Positions 55,054 through 64,000 of a DNA stretch of 64,000 bases are shown here, piece after piece (the first letter of the stretch is position 1; every line of letters starts with the position of its first letter). Both the position numbers and the translations under genes were made by a program. The notes beneath the pieces were generated by a model. That model searched no databases and was not told where the DNA came from. It worked only from the letters and a program-made list of their open reading frames with translations. The stretch is from an uncultured Aquimarina sp. (GTDB lineage Bacteria; Bacteroidota; Bacteroidia; Flavobacteriales; Flavobacteriaceae). The stretch lies in the NCBI GenBank assembly GCA_947500545.1, contig CANMSO010000005.1:62001-126000 (forward strand), in the 5' to 3' direction.

Positions 55054-57822
55054 TTAAAATTTAAAATTGTAAGTTATAGAAGGTACCGGAACAGAAAAAA
55101 TAGAACTCTGTAATCCTTTAACTTCTCCATCTTCTGTTACAAAAAACACAGAAAACGGATTGTTTCGACCTAAAACATTATAAATTGATATTGTCCAAAA
55201 ACTATGTCCTACTTTCTTTTTCTTATGATTTCCTTCAATATTAAATCCAATGTCTAATCGATAAAAATCAGGGATTCTAAACTTATTTCTATCACTAAAA
55301 ACTGTGAAGTCCGCCCCGTTGAATGTAAAAGTACCTACAGGAAAAGTAACAGGTCTTCCTGTTTGATAAACAAAATTTGTAGCTAAACTAAAACGTCTTG
55401 TAAATTTATAATTTGCAACCAAGCTAAAGTCGTGAGGTTTGTCAAAATTAGAAGGAAAAAAATCTCCTCCATTTACTCTTTCTTCTCTAAACTGACTATC
55501 TAATTGAATTAAAGAACGTGAGTAGGTATATCCAAGCCAGCCATAAAGTTTTCCTTTTTGCTTTTTTAGTAAAAACTCAACCCCATATGCTTTGCCATTT
55601 CCCTGTAATATTTCGGTTTCTATATTATCATTAAGTAATATTTCTGCTCCTGTCTTAAAATCGACGATATTTTTGGATTTCTTATAAAATCCTTCCAAAC
55701 TAAGCTCATAGGCATTACCATCAAAATTCTTATAAACACCAAGTGCATATTGCTGCGAGCTTTGAGGTTCTATATTTAAATCAGACAATTTCCAGGTATC
55801 AATTGGTGAAACTGTAGTATTATTTGAAAGTGTATGAATGAATTGAAAAGTCTTATTATAAGATGCCTTAACAGACAAGTCTTCTCCTAATAAATATCTC
55901 CCAGAAATTCTAAACTCTGGACCGCCATAAGTTTCTATGACCTCATTTTCATCAAACGACAAGGTTTCTTGTATAGTTTGTTCGCTTCTTGGCACTCCTT
56001 CTTGGTAAACATTTTGTGTTCCTTCTCCCAAAGGATTAAACACAGAATATCTTATACCTGCATCAAGGGTTAGGTTTTTAGTAAGGTCTATTTCTGCGGA
56101 TAAAAAAGCTGCAGATTCTAATGCTCGTTCCTCTTCAATTTCGAACGGAGTTACGATAGATCCTTCACCCTTGGGATCAATACTTCCTGGGTTTACAGTA
56201 TATAATTTACTAGACAAACCATAGTCAAATTTCAATCTACTACTATATAAATATTTGAATTGAAATTTTAACTCAGTCTCATCGATACTATACCCTAAAT
56301 CAAAATCATTATTTGTTTGGCCATCAAATTCTATATCAAAATTGTATTGGCTATTGGACAAAGCTAGTTTCCCTGTATTTTTTTCATTAAATCGATAGTT
56401 CCATCTAAAAGACAAGGCTCTATTTTTATATACATATAATGAATCTGAAGTAATACTAAAGTCATCTCTGCTTAAATATGCCGTTGCCTCTATTTTTGAT
56501 TTATCAGTAATCTGATGATTATATTTTGCCACAACATCGTAGAATGATGCCTCACTGTCCTTAAGTGATTCTTCGTCCAAAGAATTTAAAACCCAATTGG
56601 CATAGGCACCTCTTCCTCCTACCATTAGTCCGGCTTTATCCTTAACAATTGGAGTTTCTATTAGCACATTTCCTGTAACTGGTCCTATAGATGCTTCACC
56701 TTTAAATTTATCAACACTAGCATCTTTTGTGCTTAAATCAAAGACCGATGATAATCTCCCCCCATATGCGGCAGGAATACTATTTTTATATATATTGGCT
56801 TCTCCCAATGCAAAAGGGTTAAGTGCAGAAAAGATCCCGAAAAAATGTTGAGGATTATATACCACTGCATCATCCAAAAGTATAAGATTCTGATCAGATT
56901 TCCCTCCTCTAACATTATAACCAGATGCTCCTTCCCCGGCAGTAGTAATACCTGGTAGTGTCGTTGCAACTTTAAGTACATCTCGTTCTCCTAGAGCCAA
57001 AGGAATGTTCTTAGATTCTTCTACGTCAATTTCTGTTTTCGTTACAACTTCGCTTACATTATTGTTAATCTCTGCATTTAAAATAACTTCATCCAATAAC
57101 TCTATTTTTTCATTTAGACTTACGTCATATCTTCCATCATTATAAATTATTATGCGTTTTTTGAAGTTCTCCATTTCCAGAGCATTAATCTCAACTATAT
57201 TTACCCCTATTGCAAGTTCTGTTTCAAAATACCCCTTGGTATCTGTATCTGCACCTACATCATTTCCATTTACTACAATTATGGCACGGGGTATTGGTTT
57301 TCCTGTCTGTTTATTTGTAAGGTAGCCATAGAATTTGAACTTTTGTTTTAAACTACCTCTAAGAGCCTTACCTATTGTAATTGTTTCTATTTTTTTCTTT
57401 TTAGAGGTGCTTTTGGTGCTTGCAAAAACTGGTGAGACAACCTTACTTTTTTTCTTTTCTATTTCAATTTTATCATCTTCGTATTGACCAAAAAATCTAT
57501 CTGGAAGTGTATTGTATATAATACTATTTTGGGCAAGAATTACTCTATTGTCACCCATTATATAAAAGTTAACAATAGTATCCTTAAAGAGATCTTCTAA
57601 AACTTTAGAGACGGAAATATTGTTATAATTACCTGATATGTCTTTATATTCAGTTAACCAAGAATCAATAAAATAGAAACTATAATCTGTTTTTTCTTCT
57701 ATTTGCGTTAAAACAGAAACCAAATCAGAGTTTTCAAAAGAGAGCGTGATCAAGGGATCTTCTTGTTGAGTCCAACTATTTTGAGCAAACAATAAAAACA
57801 ATAACACAAAACATTTTCTCAT
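55054..57822 (-). CDS. TonB-dependent outer membrane receptor with STN domain
   Basis: 922 residues from ATG 57822 (MRKCFVLLFLLFAQNSWTQ, signal peptide). A longer frame overlapping the upstream gene is unlikely. Order: STN/secretin-like domain at about 25-110 (LITLSFENSDLVSVLTQIEE), a carboxypeptidase-like sandwich at about 165-250, plug at about 265-400 (VKDKAGLMVGGRG follows it), then a beta barrel ending in PSITYNFKF. It imports a ligand by TonB energy. It starts 4 bp after the unknown secreted gene and is followed by two DUF4249 lipoproteins. The ligand is not known; STN domains often signal to anti-sigma factors, but none is adjacent. Confidence 0.85.
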   Translation of the reverse strand: MRKCFVLLFLLFAQNSWTQQEDPLITLSFENSDLVSVLTQIEEKTDYSFYFIDSWLTEYKDISGNYNNISVSKVLEDLFKDTIVNFYIMGDNRVILAQNSIIYNTLPDRFFGQYEDDKIEIEKKKSKVVSPVFASTKSTSKKKKIETITIGKALRGSLKQKFKFYGYLTNKQTGKPIPRAIIVVNGNDVGADTDTKGYFETELAIGVNIVEINALEMENFKKRIIIYNDGRYDVSLNEKIELLDEVILNAEINNNVSEVVTKTEIDVEESKNIPLALGERDVLKVATTLPGITTAGEGASGYNVRGGKSDQNLILLDDAVVYNPQHFFGIFSALNPFALGEANIYKNSIPAAYGGRLSSVFDLSTKDASVDKFKGEASIGPVTGNVLIETPIVKDKAGLMVGGRGAYANWVLNSLDEESLKDSEASFYDVVAKYNHQITDKSKIEATAYLSRDDFSITSDSLYVYKNRALSFRWNYRFNEKNTGKLALSNSQYNFDIEFDGQTNNDFDLGYSIDETELKFQFKYLYSSRLKFDYGLSSKLYTVNPGSIDPKGEGSIVTPFEIEEERALESAAFLSAEIDLTKNLTLDAGIRYSVFNPLGEGTQNVYQEGVPRSEQTIQETLSFDENEVIETYGGPEFRISGRYLLGEDLSVKASYNKTFQFIHTLSNNTTVSPIDTWKLSDLNIEPQSSQQYALGVYKNFDGNAYELSLEGFYKKSKNIVDFKTGAEILLNDNIETEILQGNGKAYGVEFLLKKQKGKLYGWLGYTYSRSLIQLDSQFREERVNGGDFFPSNFDKPHDFSLVANYKFTRRFSLATNFVYQTGRPVTFPVGTFTFNGADFTVFSDRNKFRIPDFYRLDIGFNIEGNHKKKKVGHSFWTISIYNVLGRNNPFSVFFVTEDGEVKGLQSSIFSVPVPSITYNFKF

Positions 57823-57826
57823 AATA

Positions 57827-58579
57827 CTACGCCTCTTTTTTTGATGGTGATGACTGTCCAATAACTTTTTCAAACAATCTTTGCATAAACCTGTCTGGTT
57901 TTGATTTCCTAAGTGCCTTATTTTTATTATAAAACTGGTTGATTTCCTTTTTCAAACCAGGGTAAATTTTTATAATATCTGTTTTAGATTTAATACTTCT
58001 ATAATGCCCATCAGCAAACAAAACATATTTGTTAGCACTTAAAAATTCAGAATACAATTTGTTTCCTCCTAGATTCTCTAACCTTTTTCTTTTTGTTTTT
58101 TTATGTCTCTTTAATAATTGGTAAGAAGTGTTCTGTAATAAGATCTCATGAAATCCGTTTATTACCGTATTATTTTCAGTGAATCCATCAATTCTTATGA
58201 ATTTATAGTCATTGATAGTAAATTCATCTACTTTATCACGTATTAATTGTAAAATTGAAGCCACCGCACCAGGTTTAAGTGCTACTAAAAGTTTATCTGT
58301 TTCAAGGTTGTATTTCATATCTACACCATAATATGTCTGGCCATCATATGTAATAGAACCTTTCAAAACTTTATCAGAAAGGAAAAATGCATGTTTCTCA
58401 CCGAAAACTCGATTAATGTCTAGGTTTACATATTGTTTTCCGTTGTACAATCCGGTATGCTCTTGCCCTATGACATTATCAAACCAATTATAATAAGTGA
58501 TTTCTTCTTTTTGAGCCTGGCCCAAAATGATAAATGGTAAGAATAAAAAAACAATCGTACTCTTATTAATTTTCCCCAT
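57827..58579 (-). CDS. Secreted protein of unknown function, first gene of the TonB/DUF4249 operon
   Basis: 250 residues, signal peptide at 1-22 (FLPFIILGQAQ), no membrane helices after it. The body has IGQEHTGLYNGKQYVN and YFLSDKVLKGSITYDGQTYYGVDMKYN-type beta strands, then a basic helical C-terminus. I recognise no named domain. The position, with its stop 4 bp before the receptor start, suggests a periplasmic or outer membrane partner of that receptor. Confidence 0.65.
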   Translation of the reverse strand: MGKINKSTIVFLFLPFIILGQAQKEEITYYNWFDNVIGQEHTGLYNGKQYVNLDINRVFGEKHAFFLSDKVLKGSITYDGQTYYGVDMKYNLETDKLLVALKPGAVASILQLIRDKVDEFTINDYKFIRIDGFTENNTVINGFHEILLQNTSYQLLKRHKKTKRKRLENLGGNKLYSEFLSANKYVLFADGHYRSIKSKTDIIKIYPGLKKEINQFYNKNKALRKSKPDRFMQRLFEKVIGQSSPSKKEA

Positions 58580-58929
58580 ACTTAAATGATATACGATATA
58601 CTACTAACTAGTGTTTAGAATCTGTGTTGTTAAAAAAACAACAACAAAGCATCTAAGTCCTTAAAGGACTACTAGTTATATATAAATTGGTTTTAAAAGA
58701 CTAAAAACTATCCCCTATAGTTTCCTTAATATTGCTCAATATATACCAAAAATCAAAAATTAAAAACATAACAACTGTTAATAAAACAATAAATTGGTTA
58801 TCCAGTTATAATTTTTATCTTCTTTAAGATAAATCACAATATTAAACCTAAGGTATTACTAAAACTTCAACTAGATTAGTGGATCATCAACTACAACGTT
58901 GTAGTGTTAATAAATTTTTATCTATTTAT
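58580..58929. other. 350-bp gap between DUF4249 copy 3 and the receptor operon
   Basis: No gene. It contains the palindrome at 58890-58905, a weak GTTGTT/AACAAC hairpin near 58625 and long A/T-rich runs. No clear minus-strand TAnnTTTG box was found before 58579. Confidence 0.45.
58890..58905. promoter_or_regulatory. 16-bp perfect palindrome
   Basis: ACTACAACGTTGTAGT, 25 bp after the stop of DUF4249 copy 3. There is no T-run, so it is unlikely to be a terminator; a protein-binding site is possible. The word AACGTTGTAGT also occurs at 39766. Confidence 0.35.
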
Positions 58930-60150
58930 TTAATCTATCCAAAAATCCGGAACAATACTTTGCCCAAAAACAGTGCAGTCACCACATTCTCGTTGTACAA
59001 AAATATAAAACCCTTCCCCTGGGTTTGAATCTATAAGTTTTTCGAAAAACTTGGCGCTTTCTTCTTCTATTAATCGAATTAATCGAAGATTATAATCTTC
59101 AATACTTTCGAAAGTTCCAATTATTAATACTATTTCTTCGCATCCCGGCATGAATTGAGGTAGTCCTTCTAACACCTCTCCTCTGTTAAAAAAAATTCTT
59201 TTCTTCGAAACTGAGGATAAATCAAAGAGACCTAATACACTCTCTTCTGGATTATTTTCTGAAATAATATTTCCTGTAATAAAACCAGGTTGAATTTGAG
59301 AAAATAAACTTTGAGTATCCGAAAATTTCTTAAGGGTCTCATAAAACCTACCAGCCTCTCTTGATTGCACAAATTGTCTAACCAAAATACTATAACGGTC
59401 GGCCACACTAATATCTTCTGCATCAATAAATTTTAAGGGAAAGGCTATAATTCTATCTTCCTCAAAAGCACTTGTGTTAGCAAGGATTATTTCATTAGAC
59501 ACTCTGGTATTATAACATATTCGCTCTCCCAATGGCCGATCTGTAAATAGATCAAATTCAATCATTCCTGTCTCAGGGTTTATTAAAACATCCTGTAGAT
59601 CTTTTGTAACCCATAAAGGGGCAGTAATTTTGTAGGTTTCTTCATATTCGAATCGATAGTACATTGAGGCCCTGTTAGCATCAAAACTATCTATAAAAAT
59701 ACCTAGCCCTTCAACTCCATCATCACTAAACATGCGTTTTGGATATAGATTCTCTATAGATGATTCTGGAGGTAAAGTAACTTTATCAGATATGTAAGAC
59801 CTCTCTTCTTGTGTTGTAATCAATAATTGGTATTGGTTTCCTGCTGTGACAGCAAACTTTTCTTTAGAAATATAAACCCCTGAAGTAGTTTCATCAAAAA
59901 AATACTCTTCTCCCGTATCTCTTACCACCTTAACCTGTGCATTTTGCTCGGGTAGTGGTCCTTCTTCCTCAAATCTAAATGTTCTTGACAATACAATTTG
60001 CTGATTTTTTAATTCATTAGTAATGGTGGCGTTGATCACCAAAATACTTTCAAAACTTTCAGTTTCTATATCAAATGGTTCTACACAATTTGAAACGCAT
60101 ATACTTAATTGTGCAAATAACATCAACCTAACTGTTCTTATATATTTCAT
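58930..60150 (-). CDS. DUF4249 lipoprotein (copy 3)
   Basis: 406 residues. Lipoprotein signal (MLFAQLSICVSNC), then IETESFESILVINATITNEL and LSRTFRFEEEGPLPEQ, homologous to copies 1 and 2 but more distant. It ends CGDCTVFGQSIVPDFWID. It is separated from the receptor operon by 350 bp and may be a separate transcript, reading the same way. It is divergent from the M28 peptidase gene. Confidence 0.82.
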   Translation of the reverse strand: MKYIRTVRLMLFAQLSICVSNCVEPFDIETESFESILVINATITNELKNQQIVLSRTFRFEEEGPLPEQNAQVKVVRDTGEEYFFDETTSGVYISKEKFAVTAGNQYQLLITTQEERSYISDKVTLPPESSIENLYPKRMFSDDGVEGLGIFIDSFDANRASMYYRFEYEETYKITAPLWVTKDLQDVLINPETGMIEFDLFTDRPLGERICYNTRVSNEIILANTSAFEEDRIIAFPLKFIDAEDISVADRYSILVRQFVQSREAGRFYETLKKFSDTQSLFSQIQPGFITGNIISENNPEESVLGLFDLSSVSKKRIFFNRGEVLEGLPQFMPGCEEIVLIIGTFESIEDYNLRLIRLIEEESAKFFEKLIDSNPGEGFYIFVQRECGDCTVFGQSIVPDFWID

Positions 60151-60365
60151 TAATAACTAAAAAGATTAATCTTAAATAGAAATATATTGTGATTCAATCG
60201 GCTATTAGGTAACCCCTATCAATGTTTACTTATAGTAAACACTCTTTCATATCAAAATAACGTATCTAAAAAACGTAAGTTTAGCCTTATCACCTCTTAT
60301 AAATTTGTTAACACCTTCTTCTTCCTTAACACTTTTATTTAAATTAGGCGATCAAATTGACATAA

Positions 60366-61706
60366 ATGAAAATTTTACTCACCTCAACATTACTTTTATT
60401 CACTGCTTTTTTAAGTGCACAAACAGATCAAAAAATTTACGACATAATCAAAGAAGTATCTGCTGAAAGAATTGAAAGCGACATTAAAAAGTTAGCCGGT
60501 TTTGGCACTCGACATACACTAAGTGATACTGTTTCCACCACACGTGGTATTGGTGCTGCCAGAAGATGGATTAAATCTGAGTTTGATAACATTTCAAACG
60601 ATTGTAATAATTGCCTTGAAGTATTTTATCAGAAGGATTTAGTTAAGAAAGGTACCAACCAGCGAATTGTAAATGATGTTTGGGTAGTTAATGTTGTAGC
60701 TATACAAAGAGGTACTAAACATCCAAATCGTTTTATCATGATGAGTGGTGATATTGATTCGCGTATTTCAGACCCTACAGATTTCACAAACGATTCACCA
60801 GGCGCAAATGATAATGCCAGTGGTATGGCTGGCGCAATTGAGGCAGCTAGAGTGCTTTCAAAACATAAATTTGAAAATAGTATTATCTATGTAGGCTTAT
60901 CTGGTGAAGAACAAGGACTTTTTGGCGGAAAAGGGTTGGCAAAATATGCAAAAGATAAAAATTGGGAGATCATAGGCATTATGAATAATGATATGATTGG
61001 TAATATCAAAGGTGTTGATGGTGTAATTGATAATAGAACCTTTAGGATATTTTCTGAACCGATACCACCTACAGAAACAGAGAAACAAAGGAAATCTAGG
61101 CGTTTTTATGGCGGTGAAGTAGATGGAATCTCTCGTCAACTGGCACGATATGTTCATAAAACGGTAAAAACATATATGCCAGAAATGAACCCTATGCTTG
61201 TATATCGACTTGATCGTTTTGGCAGAGGCGGTCATCATAGACCGTTCAATGATGCAGGGTATGCCGGAATTCGAATTATGGAAGCACATGAAAATTATAC
61301 ACAGCAACATCAGGATATTAGAGAGGAAAGCGGTATTAAATATGGGGATGTAGTCGAGCATGTTAATTTTGATTATGCTGCAAAACTTACGGCCGTTAAT
61401 GCAATTAACCTTGCAAGCATAGCATGGGCTCCCCCCGCCCCTACCGAGGTTGGAATTGGGGGTATAGTAGAACCATCAGCCAAGTTTCGATGGAAAAAAG
61501 TAAATGATCCCGACATAGCAGGGTACAAAATCTATTGGAGAGATACTACTTCACCAACTTGGGATCATAGTCGCTTTGTAGGTGATGTCAATAATTTTAT
61601 GCTCGATGGTATTGTTATTGACAACTATCTTTTCGGAATTACAACTGTGGGAAAAAACGGGTTTGAAAGCCCTGTTGTGTTTCCTTCAAAAATCTTTAGA
61701 GAATAA
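60366..61706 (+). CDS. Secreted M28-family zinc aminopeptidase with Fn3-like tail
   Basis: 446 residues. Signal peptide at 1-18 (LLFTAFLSAQ). Peptidase domain at about 60-345: GANDNASGMAGAIEAARV (bridging Asp), GLSGEEQGLFGGKGL (catalytic Glu pair), MNNDMIGN and RIMEAHENY. The usual first His-x-Asp motif reads SGDIDS here, so the first His ligand is replaced by Asp; this may define a subgroup or impair zinc binding. The last 95 residues form a sandwich with FRWKKVNDPDIAGYKIYWRD. It probably trims exported peptides. Confidence 0.83.
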   Translation: MKILLTSTLLLFTAFLSAQTDQKIYDIIKEVSAERIESDIKKLAGFGTRHTLSDTVSTTRGIGAARRWIKSEFDNISNDCNNCLEVFYQKDLVKKGTNQRIVNDVWVVNVVAIQRGTKHPNRFIMMSGDIDSRISDPTDFTNDSPGANDNASGMAGAIEAARVLSKHKFENSIIYVGLSGEEQGLFGGKGLAKYAKDKNWEIIGIMNNDMIGNIKGVDGVIDNRTFRIFSEPIPPTETEKQRKSRRFYGGEVDGISRQLARYVHKTVKTYMPEMNPMLVYRLDRFGRGGHHRPFNDAGYAGIRIMEAHENYTQQHQDIREESGIKYGDVVEHVNFDYAAKLTAVNAINLASIAWAPPAPTEVGIGGIVEPSAKFRWKKVNDPDIAGYKIYWRDTTSPTWDHSRFVGDVNNFMLDGIVIDNYLFGITTVGKNGFESPVVFPSKIFRE

Positions 61707-61841
61707 AAACTTCGAAAAAATTAAAAATAAATCTTTTCTCTTATGTAAAAAATATAAGCCCAATATTCTCAAAACTAAATAATTGTCAAATCAAACTTAG
61801 AAGGAGTTTCAATAGTTCTATAAAATTATTCAAACATTACA

Positions 61842-61871
61842 TTGAAAATTTCGATACTTTACATAGATTTG
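61842..61871 (+). promoter_or_regulatory. Promoter of the signal peptidase gene
   Basis: TTG (61842-61844), 19 bp, TAGATTTG (61864-61871), an exact TAnnTTTG box about 80 bp before the start codon. Confidence 0.65.
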
Positions 61872-61951
61872 AGTTTTAGTGTATATTTCCGCATACATTC
61901 TAGAACTGAAGCCAAAAATGATATTTTTAAGATTTCCAGTAGTTAGTTTTT

Positions 61952-62878
61952 ATGAATAGAACAACAAAAAGTGTATTAAATAACGTAGGGCTAACGATTA
62001 TCTTCTTTTTCATATTTATTAGTATTAGATTATTTATAATAGATTTATACTACACACCAACAGATTCAATGGCTCCTTCGATACCTTCTAAAAGCTATTT
62101 GATTGTTTCTAAAATTTCATATGGTGCTAAACTTCCTGACAACACCAGAAAAATACCCTATCTCTCAAAATTTATACAAAATCAGCCCTTGACTTTTTTT
62201 AAAAACAAGAGACTGCTGGGTTTTCAAAATATTAAGCAGAATAATATTGTCCTCTTTGATTTCAATGGGACTCCTCTTTTAAAAAGAGCAATGGGTTTGC
62301 CAAGAGATACCGTTAGAATCATAAATGGAACATTATATATAAATGGAGCTGAAGAACAATTCGACAAAAGTAAGTACAAGTATACCTTTACTAAAGATGC
62401 TAACATTCGCAATAAATTATTAACGATAACAGATAAAATCTATTCTATTAACGACAATAATTTTGAAATAGAATTAACAAAGAACGAGTTCAAAAAAGTA
62501 AAAAACCTAGACATTGAACTTGAAGCCAGATATTATAAGAAAGATACTACTGATGCTGAAGGTACATCTCCCAAAGGGAAAAGAAAATTATGGACAAGAA
62601 ATGATTATGGGCCATATGTAGTACCCTATAAAGGAATGGAAATAGTATTAGACGAAGAGAATTTATCTCTTTATACTGAAATTTTATTACAACATGAAAA
62701 TTTCGAATTTATTAAAGAAGCAAAAATCAAAATTGAAGAAAATACTCCCATGATTTACACGTTTAACAACGATTACTACTTTTTTATGGGTGATAATAGA
62801 ATGGAATCTATGGATTCAAGATTTTTAGGAGTTTTTCCTTTCAAAAATATTTTAGGTAGAGTTATATACGATTTTTAG
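61952..62878 (+). CDS. Signal peptidase I (LepB type)
   Basis: 308 residues. One N-terminal membrane helix at about 12-30 (IIFFFIFISIRLFII), then the S26 catalytic domain: Ser in PTDSMAPSI, Lys in LLKRAMGLPRD, and the C-terminal box FFMGDNRMESMDSRFLG. The unusual insert of about 110 residues between the Lys box and the GDNR box is typical of the Bacteroidota form. It cleaves signal peptides at the outer face of the inner membrane. It lies 11 bp before a lipoprotein gene. Confidence 0.9.
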   Translation: MNRTTKSVLNNVGLTIIFFFIFISIRLFIIDLYYTPTDSMAPSIPSKSYLIVSKISYGAKLPDNTRKIPYLSKFIQNQPLTFFKNKRLLGFQNIKQNNIVLFDFNGTPLLKRAMGLPRDTVRIINGTLYINGAEEQFDKSKYKYTFTKDANIRNKLLTITDKIYSINDNNFEIELTKNEFKKVKNLDIELEARYYKKDTTDAEGTSPKGKRKLWTRNDYGPYVVPYKGMEIVLDEENLSLYTEILLQHENFEFIKEAKIKIEENTPMIYTFNNDYYFFMGDNRMESMDSRFLGVFPFKNILGRVIYDF

Positions 62879-62889
62879 ACCTTAAGACT

Positions 62890-64000
62890 ATGACAATAAG
62901 AACATTTTTAGGCATATTTTTAATTTTTGTTTTGATTTCTTGCCAGAATGATAATTACTCAGACAAATTAGATCGAGTACTACAAAAAAGTACTAACAAA
63001 GAAGAACTGCTTAAAGCTATTCGCTTTTTTGAAAATGATTCCTTAAAGAAAAAAGCTGTTTATTTCCTTATAGAAAACATGATGAATAAAGGTAGTGTTT
63101 TGTATACCGAAAATGATAAACTAGGTAATGTACTTAATCATGATTGGGGAAAGCACCCCACATATACTGATGCTCTTAACTCCAGTAAAAAAAATGGGAT
63201 TCATATACAAAAAGACACTGTATTTTATGATATAAATTCAATAAAAGCTGAATTTTTGATTCAAAATATTAACGATGCTTTCGAGACCCGTAAAAAGCCA
63301 TGGAATAAAAATATAGATTTTGAAAATTTTCTCAATTACGTGTTACCCTATAGAGACCGATCAGAGGAATTATCAGATAACTGGAGAAATACCGTTTTAA
63401 AAAAATACGCTTGGAATGATACTTTACAAGAAGAAAATAATGTATTGATTTTAAAAAGGGCAAACGATTCCTTAAAATCAAATTTTAAATTTAACTACAA
63501 TTACACATTGTCTTTCCCTTACCCTAACTTTACTAGAATGGACAGTTTAGGTGAAGGTACTTGTCCATATATGACATCTTATACCATATACAACATGAGG
63601 GGATTAGGTATTCCGGTTACACGAGATTACGTGCCCTATTGGACAAACATACACCACTTTAGTAATCATGAATGGAATTCAATGCTGGGTACAGATGGTA
63701 AATGGTATGGATTTATGGGGTGCGAAGCTAATCCTCCTAGCTATAAACCAATATTTCATGCAGCTAAAGTATTTAGAGAAACTTTTGCTATAAATGATAT
63801 TGCATTGCATAAAATGTATGAAAAGAGAAGCGATATACCCGCAGAGTTTAGGCGAACAGATATTATAGATGTTACTCATGAATATTATCCTTCTGGAAAT
63901 ATTACTCTTACCACACCACCATCTTGCATAAACGAAAAAGCGTTATTTCTTGCAATTTATAATCAAAAAAGATGGAGGGTTGTTTACTGGGGACTTACTA
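62890..64000 (+). CDS. Lipoprotein with transglutaminase-like domain, 5' part
   Basis: Open from ATG 62890 to the right edge, at least 370 codons, so it is truncated by the window. Lipoprotein signal MTIRTFLGIFLIFVLISCQN (lipid Cys 18). Residues about 210-265 have CPYMTSYTIYNMRGLGIPV and IHHFSNHEWNSML, which fit the Cys and His of a transglutaminase/papain-fold domain; the Asp should lie just after. Such Bacteroidota proteins are exported lipoproteins of unknown substrate. It is cotranscribed with the signal peptidase. Confidence 0.7.
   Translation, partial: MTIRTFLGIFLIFVLISCQNDNYSDKLDRVLQKSTNKEELLKAIRFFENDSLKKKAVYFLIENMMNKGSVLYTENDKLGNVLNHDWGKHPTYTDALNSSKKNGIHIQKDTVFYDINSIKAEFLIQNINDAFETRKKPWNKNIDFENFLNYVLPYRDRSEELSDNWRNTVLKKYAWNDTLQEENNVLILKRANDSLKSNFKFNYNYTLSFPYPNFTRMDSLGEGTCPYMTSYTIYNMRGLGIPVTRDYVPYWTNIHHFSNHEWNSMLGTDGKWYGFMGCEANPPSYKPIFHAAKVFRETFAINDIALHKMYEKRSDIPAEFRRTDIIDVTHEYYPSGNITLTTPPSCINEKALFLAIYNQKRWRVVYWGLT

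Noticed and set aside
55054..57873. Extra 17 N-terminal residues of the TonB receptor
   Set aside because: They would overlap the upstream gene and precede a clean signal peptide starting at 57822.
60897..61361. 154-codon minus-strand frame within the M28 gene
   Set aside because: Antisense shadow, Cys- and Phe-rich with no recognisable domain.

Overview
The window is low-GC chromosomal DNA from a marine Flavobacteriaceae bacterium (phylum Bacteroidota). The placement rests on several features: Bacteroidota-type promoters (TTG/TTTG, about 19 bp, TAnnTTTG), many type IX secretion (T9SS) C-terminal sorting domains, DUF4249/TonB-receptor gene sets, single-chain PurL, and a rich set of algal polysaccharide enzymes. 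An Aquimarina-like genus is plausible, but that is inference. No rRNA, tRNA, CRISPR array, intact transposase or prophage was seen.

Layout. 0-11.6 kb is mostly housekeeping: the end of a phosphohexomutase gene, an ABC exporter, three tandem minus-strand small-RNA-like units, an ECF sigma / membrane-protein / Spy-like stress cassette with a repeated promoter motif, a BNR-repeat lipoprotein, an RsmB-like rRNA methyltransferase and purL. 11.9-19.8 kb is a fatty-acid beta-oxidation regulon: acyl-CoA synthetase, then marR-fadN-fadA-fadE, tied together by the same 16-bp operator in front of fadD and marR. 19.9-21.2 kb is a long gene-poor stretch with decayed coding sequence.

21.2-45.5 kb is an accessory carbohydrate region without SusC/SusD. 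It starts with a 1659-residue two-lyase protein (PL7 alginate lyase plus a second lyase-like domain) that ends in a tail-fibre-like module. The next two genes encode small secreted paralogues of that module. A secreted unknown protein, a T9SS esterase and a divergent TPR/HTH membrane regulator follow. Next comes a 5.5-kb segment (32815-38327) bounded by 17/18-bp inverted repeats, carrying a broken mosaic sorting-domain gene, a lyase-lectin and a fucan-type hydrolase candidate. The region closes with a GEVED-domain protein and an alpha-glucan/trehalose cluster (secreted GH13 amylase, CBM9-like lipoprotein, GH15 enzyme, OtsAB fusion, MFS transporter).

48.9-64 kb holds an amidohydrolase, a minus-strand operon (unknown secreted protein, TonB receptor, two DUF4249 lipoproteins, an MG2-like protein) with a third DUF4249 gene upstream, an M28 peptidase, a signal peptidase I and a partial transglutaminase-like lipoprotein.

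Best candidates for undescribed biology: the tandem sRNA array and its possible loop-loop partners in two double-hairpin terminators; the lyase/tail-fibre three-gene set; the inverted-repeat-bounded CAZyme segment; and the DUF4249 multi-lipoprotein TonB locus.
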